Positions 25,701 to 29,809 of a DNA stretch of 64,000 bases are shown here, piece after piece. Both the position numbers and the translations under genes were made by a program. The stretch covers positions 7,701,501 through 7,765,500 of the forward strand of contig OX031060.1 in NCBI GenBank assembly GCA_943736015.1, in the 5' to 3' direction. The notes under the pieces were generated by a model. The model was given only the letters and a program-made list of their open reading frames with translations, had not been told where the DNA came from and ran no database searches. The stretch comes from Tridacna crocea. Taxonomy: Eukaryota > Mollusca > Bivalvia > Cardiida > Cardiidae. The stretch's first letter is position 1; the number at the start of each line of letters is the position of its first letter.

Positions 25701-26715
25701 TGCTGGTTACCAGCATTTTCTCCTTTTCCTACAATGTTTTCAAAAAAGGCTTCTATTTCAGGGACATAAAAACCAGGGAATGTTTGGTAACGGGATAACA
25801 AGGAAGAAGAGTTACAGGAAATCCTTAACTATTGGAGATAAAAGAAATGCACATTCCCAGTCAGTGATAGAGATGCAGATATTTTCATATTAAAGCTGGT
25901 ATTTGGGTGAATGTATGGCTAAAACAGACAGTGTACATCCAAGATCATACTGCACATAATGTGCAGTCTGATCTTGATCTATGCTGTCGGCACAAGTACT
26001 ACAACAGTTGATTGTCTTAGGTCACCAGCTGATGACAAATTTAATTTGGGTCAGCTGACAAGATTTGACTTTGAAAGGGCACAAAACATGAGAAGAGGAG
26101 AAAATTTTGGTTCCAAGTATTTTCTTTTTTCACAATATTCTCAAATGTCTCTAACCTCAGTGTCATTAACCCTTTACTACACAATGCTGACTTTTGACAC
26201 CCCTAGGAAAGAAGCCTTTTGAAAAACCAATGTTTTCTGTCCTGTCAAAGAAATATTGCTCTATCTGAGCCACATTGAAATTGTCGTCTGCAAATCCTGT
26301 CAGTTCAGACAAGGCCAAAATTTTGTCGTCTGGTAAAGGGTTAACTCTTTGCCACACGAGAAAATTTTAGACAGGTCCAAATTGAAAGCATTTGCAGACA
26401 ATAACAAAAAGGTGACTGAAAAATTGAAATTTGTTCTGGGAAGGGTAGAAAACGCTGTGGGAAAAGGAGAAAATGCTGGTTACCAGCATTTTCTCCTTTT
26501 CCCACAGTGTTTTCAAAAGGCTTCTTTCTCAGGGTCGTCAAAAGTAGGGATTGTGTGGTAAAGGGTTAAGACATTGGATTGTTTGATAAAGGGTTAACCA
26601 TGTCATGCATTTTATTTATGAATTTATTATTTTTCTATTTTCAGACGCAGATGTATTTTACGAGATTGTACGATTGAGAAAACAGATGTCTCTTGCCAGG
26701 CTTGGATATATTTGA
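4649..26715 (+). CDS. RAB3IP: Rab GEF Rabin8/GRAB-like protein (RAB3IP/RAB3IL1 family), 11 exons, 378 aa
   Basis: Join 4649-4731, 10593-10767, 13240-13335, 14339-14416, 15106-15278, 19316-19400, 21587-21715, 22533-22612, 23472-23571, 24627-24693, 26645-26715. This gives 1137 nt with no frame break, and every intron is GT..AG. A TAA at 4640-4642 is in frame before the ATG. Residues about 75-165 form the Sec2 coiled coil ([48 protein letters not shown]). A lysine-rich linker follows (about 181-202), then the conserved C-terminal region ([26 protein letters not shown]). Family members catalyse GDP/GTP exchange on Rab8 in vesicle traffic and ciliogenesis, downstream of Rab11. The length is close to human RAB3IL1; the choice between the vertebrate paralogues is not meaningful here. 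The introns hold about 50 hairpin elements. Confidence 0.92.
4786..4915 (+). mobile_element. TTAA-hairpin MITE, right half missing
   Basis: The left arm and hairpin are present (loop GTTGGTAACC); the copy stops just after the hairpin where another copy begins at TTAA 4916. Confidence 0.7.
4916..5144 (-). mobile_element. TTAA-hairpin MITE, type A
   Basis: TTAA at both ends. Hairpin 5023-5089 with two mismatches. It abuts the truncated copy on its left. Confidence 0.88.
5184..5412 (+). mobile_element. TTAA-hairpin MITE, type A
   Basis: TTAA at both ends. Hairpin 5239-5305 with one mismatch (CACTGTGGG against CCCACGGTG). Confidence 0.9.
5490..5570 (+). repeat. Head fragment of 'GCCATGCTCT' mollusc repeat
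   Basis: AGCCATGCTCTTACAAAAGG is followed by GGGCTTCATGCATCT, the opening of the repeat seen more fully at 52150, 59596 and 60687. Confidence 0.45.
5635..5765 (+). repeat. SINE 3' portion
   Basis: The SINE body words AAGCATGGATAGGTGCACTGG and ATATATCTGAAAAAATGTTG are present, and the copy ends with an AATCAATCAATC tail. Confidence 0.6.
5824..6052 (+). mobile_element. TTAA-hairpin MITE, type A
   Basis: TTAA at both ends; hairpin 5879-5945 with one mismatch. Its right TTAA (6049-6052) is also the left TTAA of the next copy. Confidence 0.9.
6049..6277 (-). mobile_element. TTAA-hairpin MITE, type A variant
   Basis: TTAA at both ends. The loop-proximal stem is GTTGCTGG/CCAGCAAT rather than ATGCTGG. 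Second member of a four-copy chain. Confidence 0.85.
6278..6418 (+). mobile_element. TTAA-hairpin MITE, left arm lost
   Basis: Begins at the hairpin directly after the preceding TTAA; the right arm is complete and ends TCAA. Confidence 0.75.
6415..6639 (-). mobile_element. TTAA-hairpin MITE, type A
   Basis: Starts at TCAA shared with the preceding copy and ends at TTAA. The stem around 6514-6588 has several substitutions. Confidence 0.85.
6640..6953. other. No gene or recognised repeat
   Basis: AT-rich intron 1 sequence; nothing recognisable. Confidence 0.5.
6954..7182 (-). mobile_element. TTAA-hairpin MITE, type A
   Basis: TTAA at both ends. The left stem has decayed (ATTGCTTGAAAAGGAAGAATGC) against an intact right stem. 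Confidence 0.85.
7441..7669 (+). mobile_element. TTAA-hairpin MITE, type A
   Basis: TTAA at both ends. Hairpin 7496-7562 is a perfect 33+1+33 palindrome of the CACTGTGGG type. Confidence 0.92.
7670..8790. other. Intronic sequence without recognised gene
   Basis: No exon with conserved content. It contains a GA/CT simple repeat at about 8273-8330. The remainder is unremarkable AT-rich sequence. Confidence 0.5.
8273..8330. repeat. GA/CT simple repeat with inverted halves
   Basis: A GAGAGAGA run changes to CTCTCTCT within AGATAGAGATCTCTCT, so the two halves are complementary. Confidence 0.8.
8795..8960. repeat. Diverged copy of the 51230-51500 interspersed repeat
   Basis: CATTTCTCACGCTTTACC, then GGGGAATTACGGAAAACAGC and CTGAATTTTGATGCAAG, parallel CATTTCTCGCGCTTGACG, GGGGAATAACGGAAAAGAAC and CTGGATTTTGATAAAG at about 51370-51470. 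Confidence 0.5.
9010..9236 (+). mobile_element. TTAA-hairpin MITE, type A
   Basis: TTAA at both ends. The stem shows matched changes in both arms (ATTTTGGGAAAAAAAG opposite CTTTTTCCCAAAAT). Confidence 0.85.
9450..9860 (+). mobile_element. Old TTAA-hairpin MITE interrupted by another element
   Basis: A decayed hairpin (9465-9525) is followed by the right arm GACAAATCCC..GAGGCACATTG, which breaks at 9561 and resumes at 9807 with AATTTGTGACCTGCAAAATGC. The gap is the CATTG-flanked element at 9562-9801. Confidence 0.7.
9562..9801. mobile_element. 240-bp MITE with CATTG target duplication
   Basis: The termini are perfect 12-bp inverted repeats, CATAGGCGTAAC and GTTACGCCTATG. They are flanked by the direct repeat CATTG at 9557-9561 and 9802-9806. 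Removing the element and one CATTG restores the right arm of the host hairpin MITE, so the boundaries are firm. The superfamily is not assigned. The 82-codon open frame across it is not convincing as a protein. Confidence 0.85.
9910..10142 (+). mobile_element. TTAA-hairpin MITE, left end eroded
   Basis: The hairpin (loop GGTAACTAG) and right arm are clear. The right TTAA 10139-10142 is shared with the next copy. Confidence 0.8.
10139..10360 (-). mobile_element. TTAA-hairpin MITE, right end eroded
   Basis: Shares its left TTAA with the preceding copy; the right end has decayed to AAAGAGTAGG. Confidence 0.8.
10593..10767 (+). CDS. RAB3IP: Rabin8-like exon 2
   Basis: Acceptor TTTTGCAG, donor GTATGT. 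It encodes residues 28-86, a basic and acidic region ([19 protein letters not shown]) leading into the first Sec2 helix ([13 protein letters not shown]). A hairpin element begins 12 bp past the exon end. Confidence 0.92.
10779..11006 (+). mobile_element. TTAA-hairpin MITE, type B
   Basis: TTAA at both ends. Hairpin 10834-10900 has the type B centre AATTGCTC/GAGCAATT and one mismatch. It lies 12 bp inside intron 2, next to the donor, and shares its right TTAA with the following copy. Confidence 0.9.
11003..11236 (+). mobile_element. TTAA-hairpin MITE, type A
   Basis: TTAA shared on the left, intact on the right. Hairpin 11057-11123 has two mismatches. Confidence 0.88.
11240..12249. other. Intron 2 sequence, no recognised gene
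   Basis: A 109-codon open frame (11708-12037, +) shows no domain I recognise, no splice framing and no codon bias, so I do not call it a gene. Otherwise plain AT-rich sequence. Confidence 0.45.
12250..12415 (-). mobile_element. TTAA-hairpin MITE, decayed
   Basis: Hairpin halves and the right arm GGATTGTTTGATAAAGG are recognisable; both termini are gone. Confidence 0.55.
12640..13057 (+). mobile_element. TTAA-hairpin MITE split by a nested copy
   Basis: The left arm (12640-12686, ending GAGGAACAAGGC) and the continuation (12916-13057, starting AAAACATTGTAGG) are separated by a complete copy inserted at TTAA. Confidence 0.65.
12687..12915 (+). mobile_element. TTAA-hairpin MITE, type A, nested
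   Basis: TTAA at both ends; it sits inside an older copy. The hairpin at about 12738-12805 has an extra G in the left stem. Confidence 0.88.
13240..13335 (+). CDS. RAB3IP: Rabin8-like exon 3 (Sec2 core)
   Basis: A 32-codon exon, phase 0 at both ends, acceptor TTTTTTCAG, donor GTTTGG. It encodes [15 protein letters not shown] and [12 protein letters not shown], the most conserved stretch of the Rab8-binding Sec2 coiled coil. Confidence 0.95.
13424..13900 (+). repeat. 'AGCTCCGCTGGCCGAAGACC' repeat, interrupted
   Basis: It starts with a small inverted pair (CGCTGGCCGAAGACCAGCG) and a GTCCGTCTGTGC word typical of a mollusc repeat class. It is broken at TTAA by a type C hairpin element and resumes at 13723 (CAAATTTGATGAAACTTAAC). 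Confidence 0.6.
13494..13722 (+). mobile_element. TTAA-hairpin MITE, type C
   Basis: TTAA at both ends. Hairpin 13549-13615 is a perfect 33+1+33 palindrome with a type C stem (GTGGCAAAAGGTGAAATTGC) centred on CGTCACG. The flanking arms differ from type A (TCCATAGATACTCATTTC on the left, CATAGAAATGTCTTATGGGG on the right). Nested in the preceding repeat. Confidence 0.9.
14036..14264 (-). mobile_element. TTAA-hairpin MITE, type A
   Basis: TTAA at both ends; hairpin 14143-14209 is perfect (CATTGTGGG type). Confidence 0.92.
14339..14416 (+). CDS. RAB3IP: Rabin8-like exon 4 (Sec2 core)
   Basis: A 26-codon exon, phase 0 at both ends: [20 protein letters not shown] and EDANNQ. Acceptor TTTTTAG, donor GTAACG. 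Confidence 0.95.
14588..14880 (+). repeat. ATACCCC..GGGGTAT mollusc repeat
   Basis: Starts ATACCCCAGCAAAACGAATG, has a G13 run and a GTCTGTCTGTCC stretch, and ends CTGGCTGGGGTAT. The ends are inverted repeats. This class is widespread in mollusc genomes. The G run is probably length-variable. Confidence 0.65.
15106..15278 (+). CDS. RAB3IP: Rabin8-like exon 5
   Basis: Ends the coiled coil ([16 protein letters not shown]), then the TSTPSSPNK linker and a strongly basic run ([14 protein letters not shown]). Donor GTATGT leaves phase 2 (AG|A). The linker resembles the SSSPTSP region after the Sec2 domain of vertebrate Rabin8. Confidence 0.94.
15305..15753 (+). mobile_element. TTAA-hairpin MITE split by a nested copy
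   Basis: Left arm and most of the hairpin at 15305-15405; right arm (GTTGTCTGCAAGTGCTATC) at 15635-15753. A complete - copy lies between, inserted at TTAA in the stem. Confidence 0.8.
15406..15634 (-). mobile_element. TTAA-hairpin MITE, type A, nested
   Basis: TTAA at both ends; hairpin 15523-15589 with one mismatch. Younger than its host copy. Confidence 0.9.
15752..15813 (-). mobile_element. TTAA-hairpin MITE, right-end fragment
   Basis: TTTTCTAAGCCTTCTTCTTC to TATAAAGGTCTAA; the rest is missing. Confidence 0.6.
15810..16030 (-). mobile_element. TTAA-hairpin MITE, decayed hairpin
   Basis: Left end CTAACTCTTTACC, right end GGGTCAA. The loop-proximal stem is partly deleted. Confidence 0.75.
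16085..16312 (-). mobile_element. TTAA-hairpin MITE, type A
   Basis: Left TTAA intact, right end TTGA. The stem centre is intact; the outer left stem has diverged. Confidence 0.85.
16312..16450 (-). mobile_element. TTAA-hairpin MITE fragment
   Basis: Starts inside the arm at GAAGCATTTGTGGATG, abutting the previous copy. It has only half of the hairpin. Confidence 0.6.
16550..16761 (-). mobile_element. TTAA-hairpin MITE, decayed hairpin
   Basis: Left end TTAC. The stem centre is replaced by unrelated sequence. The right TTAA (16758-16761) is shared with the next copy. Confidence 0.75.
16758..16986 (+). mobile_element. TTAA-hairpin MITE, type A
   Basis: TTAA at both ends; loop variant GTTAACCAGC. 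Confidence 0.87.
17190..17376 (+). mobile_element. Second TTAA family (GATCAGACTGCA hairpin), decayed
   Basis: Left end GTAACCCTTGG with the CAACTCACTGACATTTTG word, a degraded hairpin around GTGTAGATC, and a right end AGGATAAAGGTTGA that matches the reference copy at 41433-41644. Confidence 0.55.
17373..17534 (-). mobile_element. TTAA-hairpin MITE, truncated by the following 1.4-kb repeat
   Basis: Left arm and hairpin (to CATTTTCTCCTTTT) are present; the right arm is absent where the AGCTCACCTGAGC repeat begins. Confidence 0.75.
17535..18952 (+). repeat. 1.4-kb mollusc repeat with internal tandem units (copy 1)
   Basis: Opens TAGCTCACCTGAGCACAACG and closes CAGGTGAGCGATCCAGGG then GGCCCTCTTGTT, so the subterminal CTCACCTG/CAGGTGAG words are inverted. 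About six diverged units of roughly 166 bp (CTCTGAAACCGCTGGTC, GATATGTTCCTTGGGTGACC, GTGAATGGGGGCTTCTTGC) fill the middle. Non-coding. A second, longer copy is at 33990-35585. Confidence 0.85.
19053..19280 (+). mobile_element. TTAA-hairpin MITE, type A
   Basis: TTAA at both ends; ends 35 bp before exon 6. Confidence 0.87.
19316..19400 (+). CDS. RAB3IP: Rabin8-like exon 6
   Basis: Completes the split arginine codon and encodes [20 protein letters not shown] and AITDKCKE. Acceptor CTCTAG, donor GTCAGT. Corresponds to the variable linker before the conserved C-terminal region. Confidence 0.88.
19420..19648 (-). mobile_element. TTAA-hairpin MITE, type B
   Basis: TTAA at both ends. Its hairpin has the centre TTGGTCGTTACGAGCAA. 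It starts 19 bp after the exon 6 donor junction and shares its right TTAA with the next copy. Confidence 0.9.
19645..19745 (+). mobile_element. TTAA-hairpin MITE, left half only
   Basis: Left arm and half of the stem to GGAGAAAATAC, then a different small inverted repeat (ACAAGCTTTTTCAGCTTGT). Confidence 0.7.
19850..19973 (-). mobile_element. TTAA-hairpin MITE, decayed fragment
   Basis: Stem remnant GGAAAAAGGAGAAATG and right end GTTTGTTTGGCAAAGGTTGA. Confidence 0.5.
19986..20108. mobile_element. Hybrid TTAA element with two left ends and no hairpin
   Basis: 123 bp. Both termini are of the left type: TTAAACCATTACCACACAAT at the start and ATTGTGTGGTAATGACTTAA at the end. The hairpin and most of the right arm are missing. 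Confidence 0.75.
20119..20340 (+). mobile_element. TTAA-hairpin MITE, type A, ends eroded
   Basis: The hairpin lacks about ten left-stem bases (TTGTGAGAAAATGCTGG); the right arm is clear. Confidence 0.75.
20404..21185. mobile_element. Foldback element with tandem C6/G6 termini
   Basis: About 780 bp. The left end is a tandem array of ACAAAACCCCCCTAGG-like units, degrading to ACAAAACACCCCTGG. The right end is the same array inverted (four CCTAGGGGGGTTTTGT units, 21121-21184). The 550-bp interior is AT-rich and without coding potential. Confidence 0.8.
21217..21445 (+). mobile_element. TTAA-hairpin MITE, type C
   Basis: Left end TGAACCC, right TTAA. The type C hairpin has a GCTCATGACGAGC centre. 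Confidence 0.88.
21587..21715 (+). CDS. RAB3IP: Rabin8-like exon 7
   Basis: 43 codons, phase 0: [40 protein letters not shown]. Matches the family pattern F-x-E/R-F-R-x-W ... CPF-x2-KI-x2-ED-I-x-PCL-x-F. Acceptor TTCAAG, donor GTGAGT. Confidence 0.95.
21870..22215 (-). mobile_element. TTAA-hairpin MITE split by a nested type C copy
   Basis: The hairpin with its left stem ends at TTTCCC (21946); the right arm resumes TGTTTCCAAAAGCCTCTATT at 22170. Confidence 0.65.
21947..22169 (-). mobile_element. TTAA-hairpin MITE, type C, nested
   Basis: TTAA at both ends; inverted relative to the copy at 13494. Stem nearly perfect. Confidence 0.88.
22307..22505 (+). mobile_element. TTAA-hairpin MITE, left stem mostly deleted
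   Basis: Left end TTAACCCTTCCC, right end GGTAAGGACTAA. The left stem is lost, leaving AACGAGCATTTTCTTC. Ends 27 bp before exon 8. Confidence 0.78.
22533..22612 (+). CDS. RAB3IP: Rabin8-like exon 8
   Basis: 26 codons plus [22 protein letters not shown] then GENNLP. Acceptor TTGAGCAG, donor GTAAGC. A decayed duplicate lies 155 bp downstream. Confidence 0.94.
22671..22738 (+). pseudogene. RAB3IP: Decayed duplicate of exon 8
   Basis: From TTTTTCTGTT through GCAGAGAAAGTTTTGACG to CTCTAGCCATAGAA it repeats the exon 8 acceptor region and most of its coding part. 23 nt in a row are identical (22691-22713). In the exon 8 frame it reads [10 protein letters not shown]-stop: TAG at 22718-22720 replaces AAG. 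No donor site is left at the right place. Confidence 0.85.
22757..22955. mobile_element. Two TTAA-hairpin MITE fragments
   Basis: 22757-22830 is a - right-stem fragment (CTTTTCTCCTTTTCCCATAATG). 22835-22955 is a + right half with TACTGCAAACGCTTTAATAA. Confidence 0.5.
22971..23199 (+). mobile_element. TTAA-hairpin MITE, type A
   Basis: Left TTAA, right TTGA shared with the next copy. Hairpin 23026-23092, two mismatches. Confidence 0.9.
23196..23415 (-). mobile_element. TTAA-hairpin MITE, type A
   Basis: Starts at the shared TTGA, ends at TTAA 23412. The loop is CTTACTAG. Confidence 0.82.
23472..23571 (+). CDS. RAB3IP: Rabin8-like exon 9
   Basis: Completes an arginine codon, then [20 protein letters not shown] and [13 protein letters not shown]. 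This matches the C-x(n)-C-x-[YH]-R/K-[VI]-K-LGD...YYIS..CR-x-R block of the family. Donor GTAAGT. Confidence 0.94.
23649..23877 (-). mobile_element. TTAA-hairpin MITE, type A
   Basis: Left TTAA, right end TTAC. Confidence 0.87.
24036..24122 (-). mobile_element. TTAA-hairpin MITE, right half only
   Basis: Right stem (ATTTTCTCCTTTTCCCACAG) to terminal TTAA. Confidence 0.7.
24200..24405 (+). mobile_element. TTAA-hairpin MITE, ends eroded
   Basis: The hairpin (loop GGTTACTAG) is clear; the right arm is strongly diverged. Confidence 0.7.
24627..24693 (+). CDS. RAB3IP: Rabin8-like exon 10
   Basis: 22 codons plus [21 protein letters not shown]. This is the near-invariant [13 protein letters not shown] block of Rabin proteins. 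Acceptor TTTACAG, donor GTAAGA. Confidence 0.96.
24767..24985 (+). mobile_element. TTAA-hairpin MITE, type A
   Basis: TTAA at both ends; the outer right stem has changed to CCCACAAGGTTTAC. Confidence 0.87.
24986..25173 (+). mobile_element. Second TTAA family hairpin element, decayed
   Basis: GTAGATCCAAGATCAGAGGG..CCATCTGATCTTGATCTATC forms the hairpin (about 25063-25115). It lies between two type A copies. Confidence 0.55.
25174..25402 (-). mobile_element. TTAA-hairpin MITE, type A
   Basis: TTAA at both ends; both outer arms follow the 'CCAGACCCGTAAAAACCAGG' variety. Confidence 0.88.
25405..25571 (-). mobile_element. TTAA-hairpin MITE, left truncated
   Basis: Decayed stem; right end GGTAGTAAAGATTTAA shares its TTAA with the next copy. 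Confidence 0.65.
25568..25798 (-). mobile_element. TTAA-hairpin MITE, type A
   Basis: Left TTAA, right end ATAA. Confidence 0.86.
25892..26027 (+). mobile_element. Second TTAA family hairpin element, partial
   Basis: Hairpin at about 25926-25990: CAGTGTACATCCAAGATCA against GTCTGATCTTGATCTATGCTG. Confidence 0.55.
26028..26166 (-). mobile_element. TTAA-hairpin MITE, decayed fragment
   Basis: GATGACAAATTTAATTTGGG to GTCATTAA; weak hairpin. Confidence 0.55.
26166..26344 (+). mobile_element. TTAA-hairpin MITE with the hairpin deleted
   Basis: 179 bp with TTAA at both ends and both arms complete. The palindrome has collapsed to GAAAAACCAATGTTTTC. Both TTAAs are shared with neighbours. Confidence 0.85.
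26341..26569 (-). mobile_element. TTAA-hairpin MITE, type A
   Basis: TTAA at both ends; hairpin 26448-26514 with one mismatch. A leftover right end of another - copy (GGATTGTTTGATAAAGGGTTAA, 26576-26597) follows. Confidence 0.9.
26645..26715 (+). CDS. RAB3IP: Rabin8-like exon 11 (stop codon)
   Basis: Completes D356 and encodes [22 protein letters not shown], stop TGA at 26713-26715. It matches the MFWEI-x-RLRKEMSLA-x-LG C-terminus of the family. The 3' UTR probably runs into the hairpin element at 26776. Confidence 0.95.
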
Positions 26716-26775
26716 TGTGAATTGTGATCTTATGATCGAACCTCATGGGAATGAAATCAATTTTAAATCAGGCAG

Positions 26776-27003
26776 TTAACCCTTTACCACACAACAAAAT
26801 TTTAGACCTGAAGAGATTGAAAGAATTTGAAGACAATAAGGAAACCATTGCTCAGATGATGGGATTTGTCTGTAAAGAGTAGAAAACAATGTGGGAAAAG
26901 GAGAGAATGCTAGTTACCAGCATTTTCTCCTTTTCCCACAATATTTTCAAAAGCTGTCTTCTTCAGTGTTGCTAAAACTGGGTATTGTATGGCAAAGGGT
27001 TAA
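26776..27003 (-). mobile_element. TTAA-hairpin MITE, type A, in or near the 3' UTR
   Basis: TTAA at both ends, 60 bp after the Rabin8-like stop codon. If the mRNA extends this far it carries this hairpin. Confidence 0.87.
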
Positions 27004-27235
27004 ACACAAGCAAAAAGAAACACAGTGACAGGATCTTGTTTCATCCAGAATGTTAGACAAAAAATTTAGACGGGTTGATCCATGATGATATGGCATGCTT
27101 TTTGCTTTCTTATCTTGATATATCTTGTAGCAACTTAGGCTGTGCCTAGTGCTTAACTATGTAATATTCAACAGAATTTTCTTGTCATGTGGAAATATAT
27201 TTGAAGACGAAAAATGCAATCCATGGGATTTGTCT

Positions 27236-27462
27236 TTAGGCTCCATACCATACTACAACATATTAGACTAGTCCAAACTGAAGGTGTTTGTAGATAACAA
27301 AGTTAAAGTGACCCATAAATTGAAATGTAATTGTTGATGGGTGGGAAACATTGTGGGAAAAGCAGAAAATGTTGATTTCCAGCATTTTCCCCATTTCCCA
27401 CAAAGATTTCAAAACCTGTTTTGATGGTGATTGTTAAATCAGGATTGTTTGGTAAAGAGTGA
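27236..27462 (-). mobile_element. TTAA-hairpin MITE, decayed
   Basis: Ends eroded (CTCCATACCATAC; GGTAAAGAGTGAA). The stem has several mismatches. Confidence 0.75.
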
Positions 27463-27572
27463 AAAGGTTGAAAATAAATTGGGAGGAAATACATTTACTG
27501 GTTTTCAACACTCTCCTTTTTTCACAATATTTTTTAAAAGCATTTCTTCAGGGTATTAAACACATAACTGTT
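27462..27572 (-). mobile_element. TTAA-hairpin MITE fragment
   Basis: A decayed stem with GGTTTTCAACACTCTCC and the right-arm word TTTCTTCAGGGTATTAAA. Confidence 0.5.
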
Positions 27573-27607
27573 AAGAAAGTGTCAAGGGTTGGAGAATAAA
27601 GTACAGA

Positions 27608-27837
27608 TTAACCTTGTACTCCACAGATACTCATTTCTATGCATTGCTTGTAGGAGCCTTTTGGAAATCATTGTGGCAAAAGGTGAAATTGCTCGTGACG
27701 AGCAATTTTACCTTTTGTCACAATATTTTCTATGCTATCAAAAGGTGTCATATAGACATAAGAAACTGTTTCATCCTTGCTGTTATTTAGGGTCAGTTAG
27801 AGATACCATAGAAATGCCTTATGGGGTAAAGGATTAA
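27608..27837 (+). mobile_element. TTAA-hairpin MITE, type C
   Basis: TTAA at both ends; centre GCTCGTGACGAGC. Confidence 0.88.
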
Positions 27838-28186
27838 TAGTGAGTTATAGGTTGGCTCCTTGGCTTATAAAATTCAGTGAGTTATGACACAGAATTGTTA
27901 ACAGGAATAATTGCATTACTTTACGATTCAACTTTGTACTATACACTGAACAAAACTTGAAAACTGCCTTTTCCCATCCTATTTTGAGAAATAATAGTAA
28001 CAGTAATGCTCAAAAACCAACAAATTTTCATGAGAGAGTTCACAGTTAAATTTGTTACCTTGTTAAAGTGTTACAAATTTATGGGCCATACTCCTGCAAA
28101 AGGGGGCTTAAGGCATCTCCATGATGAATGATACCTAGCAAGTCATCACACATGTATGAATGCATTTTTTATAGCCACTTTTTAAT
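27838..28186. other. No gene; head of the 'GCCATGCTCT' repeat at 28083-28180
   Basis: GGGCCATACTCCTGCAAAAGG and GGGCTTAAGGCATCTCC mark the repeat head. The rest is unrecognised AT-rich sequence. Confidence 0.45.
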
Positions 28187-28415
28187 TTAACCGTTTACCA
28201 TAAAATCTCTGGTTTTTACAACCCTGATAAAGAAGCCTCTTGAAAACATTGTGGGAAAAGAAGAAAATGCTGGTAACCAGCATTTTCTCCTTTTCCCACA
28301 ATGTTTTCTACCCTGCTGGAAATAAATTTCAATTTTTGAGTTACGTTTATTTTGTCATCAGCAAGTGCTTTTAATTTAGACTAGTCTAAAATTTTGTCGT
28401 TCGGTAAAGGGTTAA
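28187..28415 (+). mobile_element. TTAA-hairpin MITE, type A
   Basis: TTAA at both ends; one stem mismatch (AAAGAAGAAA). Confidence 0.9.
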
Positions 28416-28504
28416 CAAACGACTCAGTCTTGAGTTGACTCATCCTTTGACATGCAGAAAATTTACTAATAGAAATGTTTCGACCCAGATCAGCTTGCAC
28501 ACAC

Positions 28505-28717
28505 ACTTTTGCGGATGTCAAATGAAATGTGGCACTACCATTGGGATTTATCAGTTGTAGATAGAAAACTTTGTCGGAGAAGAACAAAATGCTGGTATCA
28601 GAATTTGGAGAAAATGATGCTTATCAGCATTTTCTCCTTTTCCCGCAATGTTTTTAAATTTCAAAAGCCTTAATCTTCAGGATAGTAATTAGCTAGTATT
28701 GATGGGTAAAAGATTAA
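28505..28717 (-). mobile_element. TTAA-hairpin MITE, decayed
   Basis: The left stem is disrupted and partly repeated (ACAAAATGCTGG, then GGAGAAAATGATGC). Right end AAAGATTAA. Confidence 0.65.
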
Positions 28718-28835
28718 ATAACCTTCAAAGTTACCTGAGATTTCAATCTTTGTTCAGATTACAACTTATATTATTGTGCCATAGATTTTCAAAATTAATG
28801 CATAAAGCTTTGATCTTTGCTTTGAAGAATGGTTT

Positions 28836-29043
28836 TTAACCCATTACCACACAATCCCTACTTTTGACGCCCCTGAGAAGGAAGCCTTTTGAAAACACTG
28901 GTAACCAGCATTTTCTCCTTTTCCCACAGTGTTTTCTACCCTTCCCAGAACAAATTTTAATTTTTCAGTCGCCTTTAGTTTGTTGTCTGCAAATGGTTTC
29001 AATTTGGACCTCTCTAAACTTTTCTTGTGTGGTAAAGAGTTAA
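28836..29043 (+). mobile_element. TTAA-hairpin MITE, left stem deleted
   Basis: TTAA at both ends. The left stem jumps from GAAAACACTG straight to GTAACCAGC, so the hairpin cannot form. Confidence 0.87.
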
Positions 29044-29237
29044 TAACTTCAATTGTCTCTTTGCTCAGCCAATCAGAATTTAGATTTTTTTTTTTAATCT
29101 ACTTTCTTTTTTTATAGATTTTTTCATCGCAATCTAAACCTGTTATTTAGTTATATAAGAGATCTAAATTGTAGCACAGAACAGGTCTTGGAAAAATGAT
29201 TAATCAGATTCAAGATGATTGATTTATATCGCTGGTT

Positions 29238-29298
29238 GAGAGCAATACTGTTGTAAGTGCCTATATAATGTATAGGCACTTACAACAGTATTGCTCTC
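29238..29298. repeat. Perfect 28-bp inverted repeat with 5-nt spacer
   Basis: GAGAGCAATACTGTTGTAAG at the start and its exact complement at the end, spacer TAATG. The flanks are weakly complementary too (TTATATCGCTGGTT against CACCCATCAATATGA), extending the stem imperfectly. Single copy in the window. Confidence 0.85.
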
Positions 29299-29350
29299 AC
29301 CCATCAATATGATTTATGAATGATGGCTAATTATGCGATGCAGAAATCTT

Positions 29351-29805
29351 TTAACCCTTTACCACACAACAAAATTTTAGACCTGTGTATAGGGAAAGCA
29401 CTAAAAGACAGTACGGTAAATGTAGCTTAAATAAATAGATTTCTCTAAAACAAGATAAAAAGCATTGTAGGTATTGGGGGAAAAATGCTGATTACCAGCA
29501 TTTTCTCCTTTTCTCAAAGTTTTTTTTCAAATGCTCTTTACCTAATGTTTGTTAACTCATTACCAAACATCAATAATTTTGGCATGTCCAAATCAAAAGC
29601 ATTTGGAGACGACAAAATAAAAGTGACTGAAAATTTGAAGTTTGTTTTGTGACGGGTAGAAAACATTGTGGGAAAAGGAGAAAATGCTGGTTACCAGCAT
29701 TTTCTCCTTTTCCCACAATGTTTTCTAAAGGCTTCTTTCTCAGGGGTGTCAAAAGTAGGGATTGTGTTGTAATGGGTTAAACAGGGATTGTGTTGAAAAG
29801 GGTCA
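29351..29805 (-). mobile_element. TTAA-hairpin MITE split by a nested copy
   Basis: 29351-29551 carries the left arm and hairpin; 29781-29805 is the displaced right end (ACAGGGATTGTGTTGAAAAG). A full copy lies between at TTAA. Confidence 0.75.
29552..29780 (-). mobile_element. TTAA-hairpin MITE, type A, nested
   Basis: TTAA at both ends; hairpin 29659-29725 is perfect. Confidence 0.92.
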
Positions 29806-29809
29806 CAGT

